Assembly (NCBI GenBank): GCA_023416575.1
Contig: JAEZHL010000407.1
Span: 1-24,011, forward strand
Length of the DNA stretch: 24,011 bases
DNA from: Pseudomonadota bacterium
GTDB lineage: Bacteria; Pseudomonadota; Alphaproteobacteria; Rhizobiales; Hyphomicrobiaceae
Reading direction: 5' to 3'
In this document: piece by piece, positions 6,763 to 14,894 of the stretch
How the letters are laid out: each line of letters begins with the position of its first letter
Numbering within the stretch: position 1 is the first letter of the stretch
Program-made: the position numbers and the translations under genes
The notes under the pieces: generated by a model
Databases searched by the model: none
The model's input: the letters and a program-made list of their open reading frames with translations, nothing else
What the model was told of the DNA's origin: nothing

Positions 6763-9246
6763 TCACGCGCTTGCGGGGAGCTGGCGGCGGCCGCGGGCGA
6801 ATTGCTCGCTCGGCACCTCGAGAGTCCAGAGCAGCCCGTCGGGAATGGCTTTCAACACCACCTTGGCACCGAGAGCGGTCGGCGTGACATGCTCGAGGAT
6901 GTCGCGGCCGAACCCGCGGTGAAGCAGCTCGCCGGATGACGGGCGCCCACGCTCCCGCCAGACGACCATGAGACGCTGCGGCCCGTTCTTCACCCGCTCG
7001 ATGCTCCATCCCAGCTCGACGCGTCCCGTCGCCACGGAGAGCGCGCCGTGGCGCTCTGCATTGCTGGCGAGCTCGTGCAGGGCGAGGCCGATGTTGACGA
7101 TGGCTTCCGGCCGCAGGAACACATCGGGTCCGGACGCCCGGATGCGTGCGTGCCTGGTGCCGAACGCGCTGCGCTGCATGTCCACCAGATCCGCCAGCAT
7201 CGCGCCTTCCCAGTCGTTGCTGATAAGCAGCTCGTGGGAGCGCGCAAGGCTCTGCAGGCGGCCCGAGAAGCGGGATTCGAAATCGAGGAGCCCGTCGCTC
7301 CGCAGCGCCGTCTGGCGCGCCATGGCCTGAATGATGGCCAGCAGGTTCTTGGAGCGGTGCGTCAGCTCGCGCATCACGCTGGCGAGGTGGCGGTCGTGCT
7401 CTTTTCGCGCGGAGATGTCGCGAATGGTGATCGAGTATCCGGTGATCGGCTGCGAGCAGGTGCGGACCGGGTTGGCGATGATGGCAACTTCCATCTGGTG
7501 CCGATCCTTGCCGTAGCACAGGCTTTCGAGCCGGACCGTTTCGCCGGATTGCATCGACGCGCGGATGCTCTCGTAGCCCGCGAGCCCATCCGGGCTGAAG
7601 AGCTCCTGCAGCGGCATCCCGAGCGCCTCGTCCTTCGTGTACCCGAAGGTCTGCTCCGCGCCCGTGTTCCAGGTGTTGATGACGCCATCAGGCGAGACGC
7701 TGAGGATGGCTTCGTTCGACGACGCCACGATGGCCGCGAGCTGGGCGTTGGTACTTTCGGCCCGTTTGCGATCGGTGATGTCGATGGCGACGCCGAGAAC
7801 GGATGCGCAGGCGCCATTGGGCAGGCGCCGCACGAACGCCCGCCGATAAAGCCAGCGCACGGCACCCGAGGGTGTTACGATGCGGAACTCCTGCTCGAAA
7901 TTGTCGGCCGCTCCGTGCACCGCATCCTGGTGTGCCTGGCGGAAGCGGACGCGATCGTCGGGGTGGACGTAGCTGTAAACCTGGTCGGGATCGCCGGTGA
8001 ACTCCTCCGGGGAACGGTCGAACAGGCGGTACATCGCTTCCGACCATGTCACGTGGTTGGTCGTGAGGTCCCGCTCCCACATACCCATGTCGGTTGCTGA
8101 GAGCGCCAGGGTCATGCGCTCGTGCGCGATCCGAAGCTGATCCTCCGCCTGCCGGCGTTGCGCGGAGGCCGCTTTCAGCGCGTTGAGTACCTCGTCGACC
8201 TCCTGCAGGCGCAACCCGAGCTGCGGCATTGCCTCACCCCTGCCGAACGCGTTCGCCGCCAAGGCTGTCATGCGGATCGGGAGCGCGAGCTTGCGTCCGA
8301 AATAGAGCGCAAGGAGAAGCGACAGGCCGAGCAGGGCGGCGCCCCCGGCCGCAAACAGTTGCCAGGACCAGACTGCTGGCCTGGCGAGAGCGGGTGGAAC
8401 GCTGGTCGTGATCAGCCAGTTGGCCAGATCGGATTGTGTGGTGGCCCTGAGCTTTTCGCCATCATTCCCGTCGACGAACTCGAGCTGAACGGTGCTCCAG
8501 TCCTTCGCTTCCTTTGTGCGCGAGACATTCGCCGAAGTTTCAGGAAGGTCCGTGAGGGAGGCGACCGCGTGATTGCGCGATAATGCCACGAGGGCTCCGC
8601 GCCCATCGATCACTTCGGCATTCCAGCCGTCCGGCAGGGAGGGCGAATTGAGGAGCTGTGAAAAACGCGCAAGGCTGATCGAAACGCCAAGCAGATTGAC
8701 GACCTTCCCATCGCGCAGAACCGGCAGGATGATGCTGAATGCGTTCTGCCCCGGCAGCAGATCGGAGATATACGGCCGCTTCGTCCGCAGCAACTCACGC
8801 AGAGCACCGGCCTCAATGGTCGAGGCGGGAAGCCCCGCTCCCCATTCCACGCGCGTATCAACAATCGGTTGTCCGGTGGCGTCGGTCAGCGTGATGTGTT
8901 GGTCGCCGCTCAAGCGCACGACCGCTGTGGCGTGGCTATGGAAGCGGGCATAGTCGCCGGAAATGAGGCTGGGTGAAGCCGCAAGCGCAGTCAGCGTCTG
9001 GACGACGCCTTCGAACTCGCGGTCGATTTCGGATTTGAGTGCCCGCACCGTTTGCAGCGCATGCTGCTCGAGGTGCGCATGCTCCATGGCAATATAGCTA
9101 TGGAAAACAATCCCTGTGAAAATGAGAATAGGTGCGACGACGGCGATGCCGTAGACGGCGAGATGCCCCCCGACAGTCCGCGGTCGGCGCCTGCGCGCAA
9201 GGCCAGACGCAAGTGGCCTGCTTTCCACCACAGGGATATACGCCAT
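6763..9246 (-). CDS. HWE-family sensor histidine kinase with two PAS domains
   Basis: The 827-residue membrane kinase has the following order. A first transmembrane helix at about 29-52 and a second at about 291-316 enclose a periplasmic sensing region of the double-CACHE type (about 55-285, with ISLARFSQLLNS). Next come a HAMP-like linker (about 318-370), a PAS domain with PAC tail (about 375-497, HPDD and DITDRKRAE), a second PAS (about 500-617) and the HWE kinase core. The phosphoacceptor is His630 in ELTHRSKNLLAIIQAMARQTA. The N-box is LALHELASNAERHGAL (721-736), and the family-defining W-x-E is present as VVWRERG (763-765), so it should be active. HWE kinases often signal to single-domain regulators and, in alphaproteobacteria, feed the PhyR-NepR-EcfG stress pathway; no response regulator is adjacent here. 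An exact EcfG-type promoter lies 288-312 bp upstream. The ATG has AGGGGG unusually close (2-3 bases). Confidence 0.93.
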   Translation of the reverse strand: MAYIPVVESRPLASGLARRRRPRTVGGHLAVYGIAVVAPILIFTGIVFHSYIAMEHAHLEQHALQTVRALKSEIDREFEGVVQTLTALAASPSLISGDYARFHSHATAVVRLSGDQHITLTDATGQPIVDTRVEWGAGLPASTIEAGALRELLRTKRPYISDLLPGQNAFSIILPVLRDGKVVNLLGVSISLARFSQLLNSPSLPDGWNAEVIDGRGALVALSRNHAVASLTDLPETSANVSRTKEAKDWSTVQLEFVDGNDGEKLRATTQSDLANWLITTSVPPALARPAVWSWQLFAAGGAALLGLSLLLALYFGRKLALPIRMTALAANAFGRGEAMPQLGLRLQEVDEVLNALKAASAQRRQAEDQLRIAHERMTLALSATDMGMWERDLTTNHVTWSEAMYRLFDRSPEEFTGDPDQVYSYVHPDDRVRFRQAHQDAVHGAADNFEQEFRIVTPSGAVRWLYRRAFVRRLPNGACASVLGVAIDITDRKRAESTNAQLAAIVASSNEAILSVSPDGVINTWNTGAEQTFGYTKDEALGMPLQELFSPDGLAGYESIRASMQSGETVRLESLCYGKDRHQMEVAIIANPVRTCSQPITGYSITIRDISARKEHDRHLASVMRELTHRSKNLLAIIQAMARQTALRSDGLLDFESRFSGRLQSLARSHELLISNDWEGAMLADLVDMQRSAFGTRHARIRASGPDVFLRPEAIVNIGLALHELASNAERHGALSVATGRVELGWSIERVKNGPQRLMVVWRERGRPSSGELLHRGFGRDILEHVTPTALGAKVVLKAIPDGLLWTLEVPSEQFARGRRQLPASA

Positions 9247-9264
9247 TTCCCCCTCGCTCGAGTG

Positions 9265-9510
9265 TCACCCGGTCCGCAAAAGTTTCCCGCGGCGACGCCC
9301 TTCCTGTCGGTCGAGCATGTGCACGTTTTTTCTAGGCCGGCGAAGCGCCGACTTGTAGTCGGTCCCGCACATCGCGGCAGCCTCAGGAGTAATGAGCGGA
9401 TTTGGCTGCCAGCCGCGTGTGACGCTGTTCAGTGCCGGAAAGATGTCCTCGCAACTAACGCACGGCTCTCCGGTTACTATGGACGGAAGTAATGTTAGGC
9501 GTACTGTCAC
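9265..9510 (-). CDS. Possible small protein upstream of the sensor kinase
   Basis: An 81-codon reading frame begins with GTG at 9510 and ends 18 bases before the kinase ATG, in the same frame. GAGGG lies six bases before the GTG, and an EcfG-type promoter sits just upstream, so it is placed as the first cistron of a two-gene transcript. The protein has an early CVSC pair, a further Cys and a basic C-terminal third. I recognise no family. It may instead be 5' leader sequence: its third-position GC is lower than that of its neighbours. It is reported because the promoter and ribosome binding site fit so well. Confidence 0.35.
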   Translation of the reverse strand: MTVRLTLLPSIVTGEPCVSCEDIFPALNSVTRGWQPNPLITPEAAAMCGTDYKSALRRPRKNVHMLDRQEGRRRGKLLRTG

Positions 9511-9533
9511 AGTTTACCCTCTTTCCGGAGCTT

Positions 9534-9558
9534 AACGCGCAACGGCATTAAAGGTTCC
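9534..9558 (-). promoter_or_regulatory. EcfG-type stress promoter for the sensor kinase transcript
   Basis: Read on the minus strand, GGAAC (9558-9554) is followed by exactly 16 bases and CGTT (9537-9534), the consensus for the alphaproteobacterial general stress response sigma factor EcfG. The predicted transcription start is near 9527, just ahead of the GAGGG ribosome binding site and GTG at 9510. Transcription would continue into the HWE kinase. Confidence 0.65.
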
Positions 9559-9638
9559 GGCTGTCGATACATTTAGTTTCTGAAAGCCTCGCGTAGATTT
9601 CAAAACTGCAACATTCGTGAGCAGATCTGCGCGCAATT

Positions 9639-9663
9639 GGAACGTTTTCGATTTGTACGCGTT
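9639..9663 (+). promoter_or_regulatory. EcfG-type stress promoter for a small RNA
   Basis: GGAAC (9639-9643), 16 bases, CGTT (9660-9663) on the plus strand. It is divergent from the kinase promoter, with 80 bp between the two GGAAC boxes. No protein start follows it before the strong terminator that ends at 9752, so it appears to drive a short noncoding transcript. Confidence 0.65.
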
Positions 9664-9669
9664 TGTTTT

Positions 9670-9752
9670 GTGCCCCTAGACGTGGACGCGTGCAAGGCGT
9701 CCAGGTTGCCTTGACCGCGGCGCCTTCCAAAAAGGCCCGCGGTCACTTTTTT
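9670..9752 (+). ncRNA. Candidate general-stress small RNA (about 83 nt)
   Basis: The limits come from an exact EcfG-type promoter at 9639-9663, which predicts a start near G9670, and a rho-independent terminator ending in T9747-9752. Between them lie a short unpaired 5' end containing CCCCU, which could pair with AGGGG-type Shine-Dalgarno sequences, and a perfect 7-bp hairpin at 9683-9703 (TGGACGC, 7-base loop, GCGTCCA). Then comes the 13-bp terminator stem. No start codon with a ribosome binding site is present. This layout is that of a trans-acting stress sRNA; a known functional analogue in Caulobacter is GsrN, which depends on the EcfG-type factor sigma-T, though I see no sequence relation. 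No transcription data are available here. Confidence 0.5.
9713..9752 (+). terminator. Strong rho-independent terminator
   Basis: GACCGCGG (9713-9720), a single bulged C, GCCTT (9722-9726), loop CCAAA, AAGGC (9732-9736) and CCGCGGTC (9737-9744) form a 13-bp stem, followed by AC and six Ts (9747-9752). No plus-strand protein gene ends just upstream, so its natural client is a short RNA starting in this gap. Confidence 0.8.
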
Positions 9753-9839
9753 CGGCCTCTTGAATATCGGACGAGCCCGACACACCAGGTGTTGGACCGA
9801 GCAAGCATCTGCTGTGTGACATGACCGGAAGCTGAACAA

Positions 9840-9867
9840 GGAAACGCACGAGCGATTGCTGCGTTCC
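9840..9867. promoter_or_regulatory. Inverted repeat with EcfG-like promoter elements on both strands
   Basis: GGAAACGCA (9840-9848) and its near-mirror TGCGTTCC (9860-9867) form an inverted repeat. On the minus strand it gives an exact GGAAC-N16-CGTT (9867 down to 9843), which would run antisense into the small RNA. On the plus strand it gives GGAAA-N17-CGTT (9840-9865), one base off consensus, with a start near 9872 that would serve the AI-2E gene at 9924. It could be a bidirectional stress promoter or an operator. Confidence 0.4.
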
Positions 9868-9923
9868 CATAGACGCTTTGCTTGCGACCGTCCGAACACA
9901 ACGTCTGAGGAAGCTGAACCGCC

Positions 9924-11897
9924 ATGGACCTGAGCCGATACCATCGGCTACCCAATCACACCGCCCCGTCGCTCACTGCCGCGATGACCGTTGCGGGTCT
10001 CGTGATCACGATGCTCTATTTCGGGCGCGAGTTGTTCGTGCCGCTTGCCTTGGCAGTGCTTCTCAGTTTCGCTCTGACGCCGCTCGTGGTGCTCCTGCGC
10101 GGGTTTCGCGTTCCGCGTGCCGCGGCGGTGCTTCTCGTCGTGGGGTTCGCGTTCTCGATCATCTTCAGCCTCGGCGCGATCATGGGGCGCCAGCTCGGCG
10201 ACCTGGCCGAGCAGTTGCCGCACCATGAAGCTGCGCTGCGCCAGAAGATCCGGCTGTTGCGCTCGGAGTCCGGTGCGCCCGGCGGTGTCATCGAGCGGAC
10301 GACGTCAGCGCTGGAAGGTCTCAGCCGGGAGCTCGATCAGCAACCGCAGCCGGCGACACCGACAGACCGCGATGCCGCGAGCGCTCAACGCCCGATTCCG
10401 GTCGAGATAAAAAGTCCGCCGACACGGGCGCTGGAGTATTATCAGAGCCTGATTTCGCCGCTGCTGACGCCACTGGCGCGGATGGGATTGGTGCTGATCC
10501 TCGTCGTCTTCATCCTGCTCCAGCGGGAGGACCTGCGCGATCGCCTGATCCGGCTGTTCGGCGGGGAGGACTTCGAGCGCACGACGAGCGCCATGAATGA
10601 TGCGGCGCGCCGATTGAGCCGGCTGTTCCTCACCCTCACAACGATGAACATCACCTACGGCGCCGTGATGGCGGTTGCCTTGGGGCTCCTTGGCATCCCG
10701 AGCCCGATCCTGTGGGGCATCCTCGCTGGCCTGATGCGGTTCGTCCCCTACATCGGCTCGATCATCGCGGTGATTTTTCCAGTTCTGCTCGCGGCCGCGA
10801 TCGATCCCGGCTGGACATTGGTTGCGATCGTCATCCTGCTCTTCATAGCGACCGAATTCACGATGGGGCAGGTGATGGAGCCATGGCTGCTCGGCAGCTC
10901 CACGGGGCTCACGCCGCTCGCCGTCATCACCTCGGCCTCGTTCTGGACATGGCTGTGGGGGCCGGTCGGCCTGCTCCTCGCCGTGCCGCTCACCGTATGT
11001 CTCATTGTGCTCGGCCGGCACGTGCCGCAGCTCAATTTCATCTACGTCCTGCTCGGCGACGAGCCGGCGCTCACGCCAGCGCAGCGCTTCTATCAACGCA
11101 TGCTTGCCCGTGACCTCGACGAGATCACCTTCGACGCCGAGCGCTTCGTGAAAAATCGCTCCGTGCTCAGCTATTTCGACGAGGTCGCGCTGCCGGGGCT
11201 CGAGCTGGCGCAGGCCGATGGACGGCGAGGGCGGCTCGATACACACCGTATGCACGAGATGCAGAAGCTCGTCGAAGAGCTGATCGACGAGTTGCGCAAC
11301 GTCGAGGCCGGAACGCCGCATCGCAGGGAGGAGGAGGAAAACCAAACCACCCCGGATCCACCAGTTCTGTCATCGGACGAGCTCAGGCGAGACTGGCGAG
11401 GTGCTGCACCCGTGCTGTCGATCGGTATCCGCAATCCGCTCGATCGGGCGGCCGCGGCCATCTTCGCGCACCTGCTCGTCAAGCACGGCGTCGGCGCCGA
11501 GGCGTTCGGGCCGGAGGACGTGGCGACGGCAAGAATGGGCGCTCTCGACCTCTCGAACGCGCGTCTCGCCGTTCTCTCGAACCTCGATGCGGCGCACTCC
11601 CCGGCTCGGACCCACTTGCTGATGCGACGGCTGAGGCGCAGCAATGCGAGCCTCGAGTTCGTCATCGGAGCCTGGGGCGAAAGGGAAGCGCATTCGCCGA
11701 TCGAGACCGTCGCGATGGACAAGGGTGGCGAAGCAGAGCTCAGGGCGACGACGTTGCGGAGAGCGCTCGAGATCGTGCTTGCAAGCGCTCGCGAGCCGGC
11801 AGGAGCCCCCGGCGCCGAGGCTCCTCAGGTGACGGAAAAGGTGTCCGAGCGGGTAATGCCCGAGGGGATCGCAACGCCTCAGGAGCGGCCCGCGTAG
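9924..11897 (+). CDS. AI-2E family transporter with long C-terminal extension
   Basis: The 657-residue protein has an N-terminal half of the AI-2E (formerly PerM/UPF0118) family: two membrane helices within residues 15-55, a third near 65-90, a soluble insert, then several helices from about 185 to 365. Family pieces include PLALAVLLSFALTPLV, LVLILVVFILLQREDLRDRL, MNITYGAVMAVALGLLGIPSP and LRFVPYIG-like MRFVPYIGSIIAVIFPVLLA. Members are linked to autoinducer-2 or small-molecule export and to Na+/H+ antiport. Unlike the usual length of about 350-400 residues, it carries about 290 extra cytosolic residues. Residues about 470-565 look like an alpha/beta Rossmann-like domain (VLSIGIRNPLDRAAAAIFAHLL, then ARLAVLSNLDAAHS, then FVIGAWG). 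GAGGAAG precedes the ATG at some distance. The 3' end overlaps der, which is on the opposite strand, by 19 bases. Confidence 0.85.
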   Translation: MDLSRYHRLPNHTAPSLTAAMTVAGLVITMLYFGRELFVPLALAVLLSFALTPLVVLLRGFRVPRAAAVLLVVGFAFSIIFSLGAIMGRQLGDLAEQLPHHEAALRQKIRLLRSESGAPGGVIERTTSALEGLSRELDQQPQPATPTDRDAASAQRPIPVEIKSPPTRALEYYQSLISPLLTPLARMGLVLILVVFILLQREDLRDRLIRLFGGEDFERTTSAMNDAARRLSRLFLTLTTMNITYGAVMAVALGLLGIPSPILWGILAGLMRFVPYIGSIIAVIFPVLLAAAIDPGWTLVAIVILLFIATEFTMGQVMEPWLLGSSTGLTPLAVITSASFWTWLWGPVGLLLAVPLTVCLIVLGRHVPQLNFIYVLLGDEPALTPAQRFYQRMLARDLDEITFDAERFVKNRSVLSYFDEVALPGLELAQADGRRGRLDTHRMHEMQKLVEELIDELRNVEAGTPHRREEEENQTTPDPPVLSSDELRRDWRGAAPVLSIGIRNPLDRAAAAIFAHLLVKHGVGAEAFGPEDVATARMGALDLSNARLAVLSNLDAAHSPARTHLLMRRLRRSNASLEFVIGAWGEREAHSPIETVAMDKGGEAELRATTLRRALEIVLASAREPAGAPGAEAPQVTEKVSERVMPEGIATPQERPA

Positions 11898-13258
11898 GGG
11901 TTCTCTCCCTTGCGCAGGACGAAGCGGATCGGAACCCCGGGAAGCTTGAAGGTCTCGCGGATGCCCTTCGTGAGATAGCGAATGTAGGCCTTCGGCAGTC
12001 CCTTCGGCTGGGACGCGAAGGCGACGAACGTTGGCGGACGCGTCGAGACCTGCGCCATGTAGCGGATCTTGATCCGCCGCCCTTTCGAAGCCGGCGGGGC
12101 GTGCCGCTCCGTTGCCTCGCGCAGCCAGCGGTTGAGGTCAGGAGTCGAAATCCGGCGGTTCCAGGAATCGTAGACCTCGAGCACCGCATTCAAGAGCTTG
12201 TCGAGACCGCGCTCCGCCACCGCCGAGATGGTGATCAACGGCACGCCGGGAACCTGGGCGAGCTTCTCGGATATCGTCTCGCGCAGATCACGCAGCAGCG
12301 CCTGCTTGTCCTCGATCAGGTCCCACTTGTTGACGGCCACGACGAGCGCGCGCCCTTCCTCAGCCACCAGATCACCAATCGTCAGATCCTGATGCTCGAA
12401 CGGCCGCTCGGCGTCGATCATCAGGATGACGACCTCGGCAAATCGGATCGTGCGCAGCGTGTCGGAGGTCGCCAGCTTCTCCGCCGTTTCGGTGACCTTC
12501 GCCTTGCGCCGCAGACCTGCGGTGTCGATCAGGCTCAGCTTGCGTCCGCGCCACTCGAAGTCTGTGGCGATGGCATCTCGTGTCAGGCCCGGCTCGGGCC
12601 CAGTGAGCAGGCGCTCCTCGCCAAGGAGCGCATTCACGAGCGTCGACTTGCCCGCATTGGGCCGGCCCACGATGGCGACCCGGATCGGACGCTCCTGAGC
12701 GGCCGCCTCGCCCTCCTGGGGCTCCGCATCCTCCTCAGGCTCACCGAAGCCGAGCCCGAGGGCGGTCATCATCTCGGAGTGCAGCTCGCCCATGCCCTCG
12801 CCGTGCTCGGCCGAAATGGCCACTGGCTCGCCGAGGCCGAGTTCGAACGCCTCATAGAAGCCATCGGCTCCCTTCCGGCCCTCGCACTTGTTGGCAACGA
12901 GAATGGTCGGCCGCCCGGCGACGCGGACAAGGCGGGCGAAGGCGGTGTCCGCGGGGGTGACGCCGTCACGGGCGTCGATGACGAAGAGCACGAGGTCGGC
13001 GTCCTTGAGGGCCGTCTCGGTCTGCCGCGTCATACGGGCGGCAATGGAGCCGGGCGGCGCTTCTTCGAGACCGGCGGTGTCGAAGACCAGGACCTCGTGA
13101 TCGCCCAAGGTGGCGGTGCCCTCGCGTCTGTCGCGGGTCAGGCCAGGCATGTCGGACACGAGCGCCGAGCGGCGGCCCGTCAAGCGGTTGAATAGCGTCG
13201 ACTTGCCGACGTTGGGGCGACCTATGATGGCGATAGTGGGCGTCATTGCGGGCGCCAT
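11879..13258 (-). CDS. der: Ribosome-assembly GTPase Der (EngA)
   Basis: Der is an essential GTPase with two tandem G domains that helps mature the 50S subunit. The 459-residue product has the first G1 GRPNVGKS at 13-20, DTAG at 60-63 and NKCE at 123-126. An acidic linker (about 173-190) is followed by the second G1 GRPNAGKS at 198-205, DTAG near 245 and NKWD at 310-313. The C-terminal KH-like domain (about 365-450) includes RRIKIRYMAQVSTRPPTFV. The start at 13258 has AGGAG ten bases upstream and matches the normal Der N-terminus; a longer in-frame extension to 13381 is unlikely. It is the last gene of a yfgM-like/bamB/der run, the same order as in Escherichia coli, though separated from bamB by 265 bases. 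Confidence 0.97.
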   Translation of the reverse strand: MAPAMTPTIAIIGRPNVGKSTLFNRLTGRRSALVSDMPGLTRDRREGTATLGDHEVLVFDTAGLEEAPPGSIAARMTRQTETALKDADLVLFVIDARDGVTPADTAFARLVRVAGRPTILVANKCEGRKGADGFYEAFELGLGEPVAISAEHGEGMGELHSEMMTALGLGFGEPEEDAEPQEGEAAAQERPIRVAIVGRPNAGKSTLVNALLGEERLLTGPEPGLTRDAIATDFEWRGRKLSLIDTAGLRRKAKVTETAEKLATSDTLRTIRFAEVVILMIDAERPFEHQDLTIGDLVAEEGRALVVAVNKWDLIEDKQALLRDLRETISEKLAQVPGVPLITISAVAERGLDKLLNAVLEVYDSWNRRISTPDLNRWLREATERHAPPASKGRRIKIRYMAQVSTRPPTFVAFASQPKGLPKAYIRYLTKGIRETFKLPGVPIRFVLRKGENPYAGRS

Positions 13259-13523
13259 GGGAACTGGGCTCCTACGAAGAGCGAAGGCCGGCTCCAGAGG
13301 GAAGCGCGGCATAACTCGTCTGATGATCAAGAAACGCGCCGGTGCTTGCGATGCGCACCGCGAGCGAATTCTGGACCTCAATCACACGAGTAGTGCGATA
13401 ATTCCAGTGTCCCGTTCTGAAGTCCGCCTGATCGAGCCTTAAGCCCGGGGCGACTTCGCGCGACACTGGCGCGAATGCGGCGCCGAGATGATTGCTCCTC
13501 GCGCCGGTCGCGATGTGAGCGCG
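13259..13523. other. Gap between bamB and der
   Basis: These 265 bases lie between the bamB stop and the der start. No convincing gene, terminator or consensus promoter was found. Given its length, der may have its own promoter here. Confidence 0.3.
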
Positions 13524-14882
13524 TCAATTAAACGCGATCAGCCGTGCCTTGTCCGTCAGCAAATACATGCGACCACCGGCAACGACCGGTGGGATGTAGA
13601 CGGGCGCGCCAACGCTCTGCTGCGTGGCGATCCGACCCGTCGCGGGGTCAACCCCTACGAGATGGCCCTGGTTCGATGTCAGCCAGAGCTGATTGCCCGC
13701 CAGGGTAGGGCCGGACCACGTGTTGCTGCCCGGCAGCTTGGCCGTCCAGACCACCTTGCCATCCTTGCGGGTGATCGCATGCAACTGACCGGAGATGTCG
13801 ACGACGAACAAGTTCTCGCCTGCAACCACCGGAGGTTGCGTTCCAGGAATACTGAGCTGCCACAGCCGCTCGCCCGTTCTCGCCTGGGTTGCGATCAGGC
13901 GGCCGGCGTGTCCGACGGCATAGACCACGCCATTGGCGATGGCGGGGCTGGAGGCATCGTTCAGGGAAGCGAGCGACGACGTCGTGCGCGTCCGCGCCAA
14001 GCTCTCGCTCCAGACAGGCGTGCCAGTCTCGGCGTTGAGTGCGACGCCCTCACCTGATGGATAGGGGACGACGCCCACACCGCCGTCCACAGCGGGGCTC
14101 GGGCTCGAGAGCAGGCTGGTGCGCTCCGGTACGCCCCGGAATGCCCATAGCTCGCTTCCATCCGCACCCGAGAGCGCGAAGACATGGCCCTCGGTGGTGA
14201 GGACGTAAACCTTGTCGTTGACAGCTGTCGGGGAAGCGCGAACCGGCACGCCGACGCTCTTCTCCCACTGCTTCTTGCCGCTGACGGGATCGAGCGCCAC
14301 GACCGTGCCGAAGCCTGTAGCTGCGTAGAGCCGCCCGTTGTCGACCGCGAGCCCTCCGCCATAGCCGCCCTCGCCGCTCTCATCCTCGGGCATCAGCGAG
14401 GCGCGCCAGACAGCGGCGCCGCCCGACGTCGAGAAAGCCGTGACACGGGCTGCTGCATCGAGCGTGTAGACGCGGCCGCCATAGACGATGGGGCTGGCCG
14501 TCAGCCTGGCCTTGGAGCTGGAGCCGGTGCCTGCGTCGGAGCTCCACGCCTGCCTGGGCGATCCAGCCAACGCCAGATGGCCCGGCGCATTGCTGGGTTC
14601 TCCACCTGGTTGTGTCCAACCCTCGTTTGCTCGGGGTGGAGGTAGCGCGACCGGCTTGTCGGCGGTGGCGAGCTCCGCCGCGCCGACATTGTCCCGCGCC
14701 TGCATAACGGGGACGCGCTTGCCCGGCAGGGGCTGCTGCTTCTCCGCGAACGGGTTGAGGTCTCCGATCTTGGGCAGGCTCGGCAGGCTACTGCCCCCGC
14801 AACCTCCGAGACCGACCGCTACCAGCAGGACCGGCGCCGTGAGGAGGGCCAAGCCCTGGGAACGTCTCTCAACCTTGCCCAT
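13524..14882 (-). CDS. bamB: Outer-membrane assembly lipoprotein BamB
   Basis: BamB is a beta-propeller lipoprotein that scaffolds BamA during insertion of outer-membrane proteins. The 452-residue product starts with a lipoprotein signal (LLTAPVLLVAVGLGGC, lipidated Cys about residue 28), then a disordered Pro/Gly-rich stretch (about 30-115). The rest is a run of PQQ-type propeller blades, for example VYTLDAAARVTAFSTSGGAAVW, LYAATGFGTVVALDPVSGKKQW, VYVLTTEGHVFALSGADGSELW and LWLTSNQGHLVGVDPATG. GAGGG lies six or seven bases before the ATG. The gene follows the yfgM-like gene by 12 bases, so the two are co-transcribed. The conserved order with der supports the assignment beyond the generic PQQ family. 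Confidence 0.93.
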   Translation of the reverse strand: MGKVERRSQGLALLTAPVLLVAVGLGGCGGSSLPSLPKIGDLNPFAEKQQPLPGKRVPVMQARDNVGAAELATADKPVALPPPRANEGWTQPGGEPSNAPGHLALAGSPRQAWSSDAGTGSSSKARLTASPIVYGGRVYTLDAAARVTAFSTSGGAAVWRASLMPEDESGEGGYGGGLAVDNGRLYAATGFGTVVALDPVSGKKQWEKSVGVPVRASPTAVNDKVYVLTTEGHVFALSGADGSELWAFRGVPERTSLLSSPSPAVDGGVGVVPYPSGEGVALNAETGTPVWSESLARTRTTSSLASLNDASSPAIANGVVYAVGHAGRLIATQARTGERLWQLSIPGTQPPVVAGENLFVVDISGQLHAITRKDGKVVWTAKLPGSNTWSGPTLAGNQLWLTSNQGHLVGVDPATGRIATQQSVGAPVYIPPVVAGGRMYLLTDKARLIAFN

Positions 14883-14894
14883 TCGGGGCCCTCG

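Noticed and set aside
10305..11345. A 346-codon minus-strand frame antisense to the AI-2E gene
   Set aside because: Its protein is rich in Arg, Glu and His with no recognisable domain, as expected from GC-rich antisense frames; the AI-2E frame has clear homology.
12101..13195. A 364-codon plus-strand frame opposite der
   Set aside because: No ribosome binding site or known motif; der is certain on the other strand.
13272..13466. A 64-codon minus-strand frame in the bamB-der gap
   Set aside because: No family, no good ribosome binding site and it overlaps the likely der leader.
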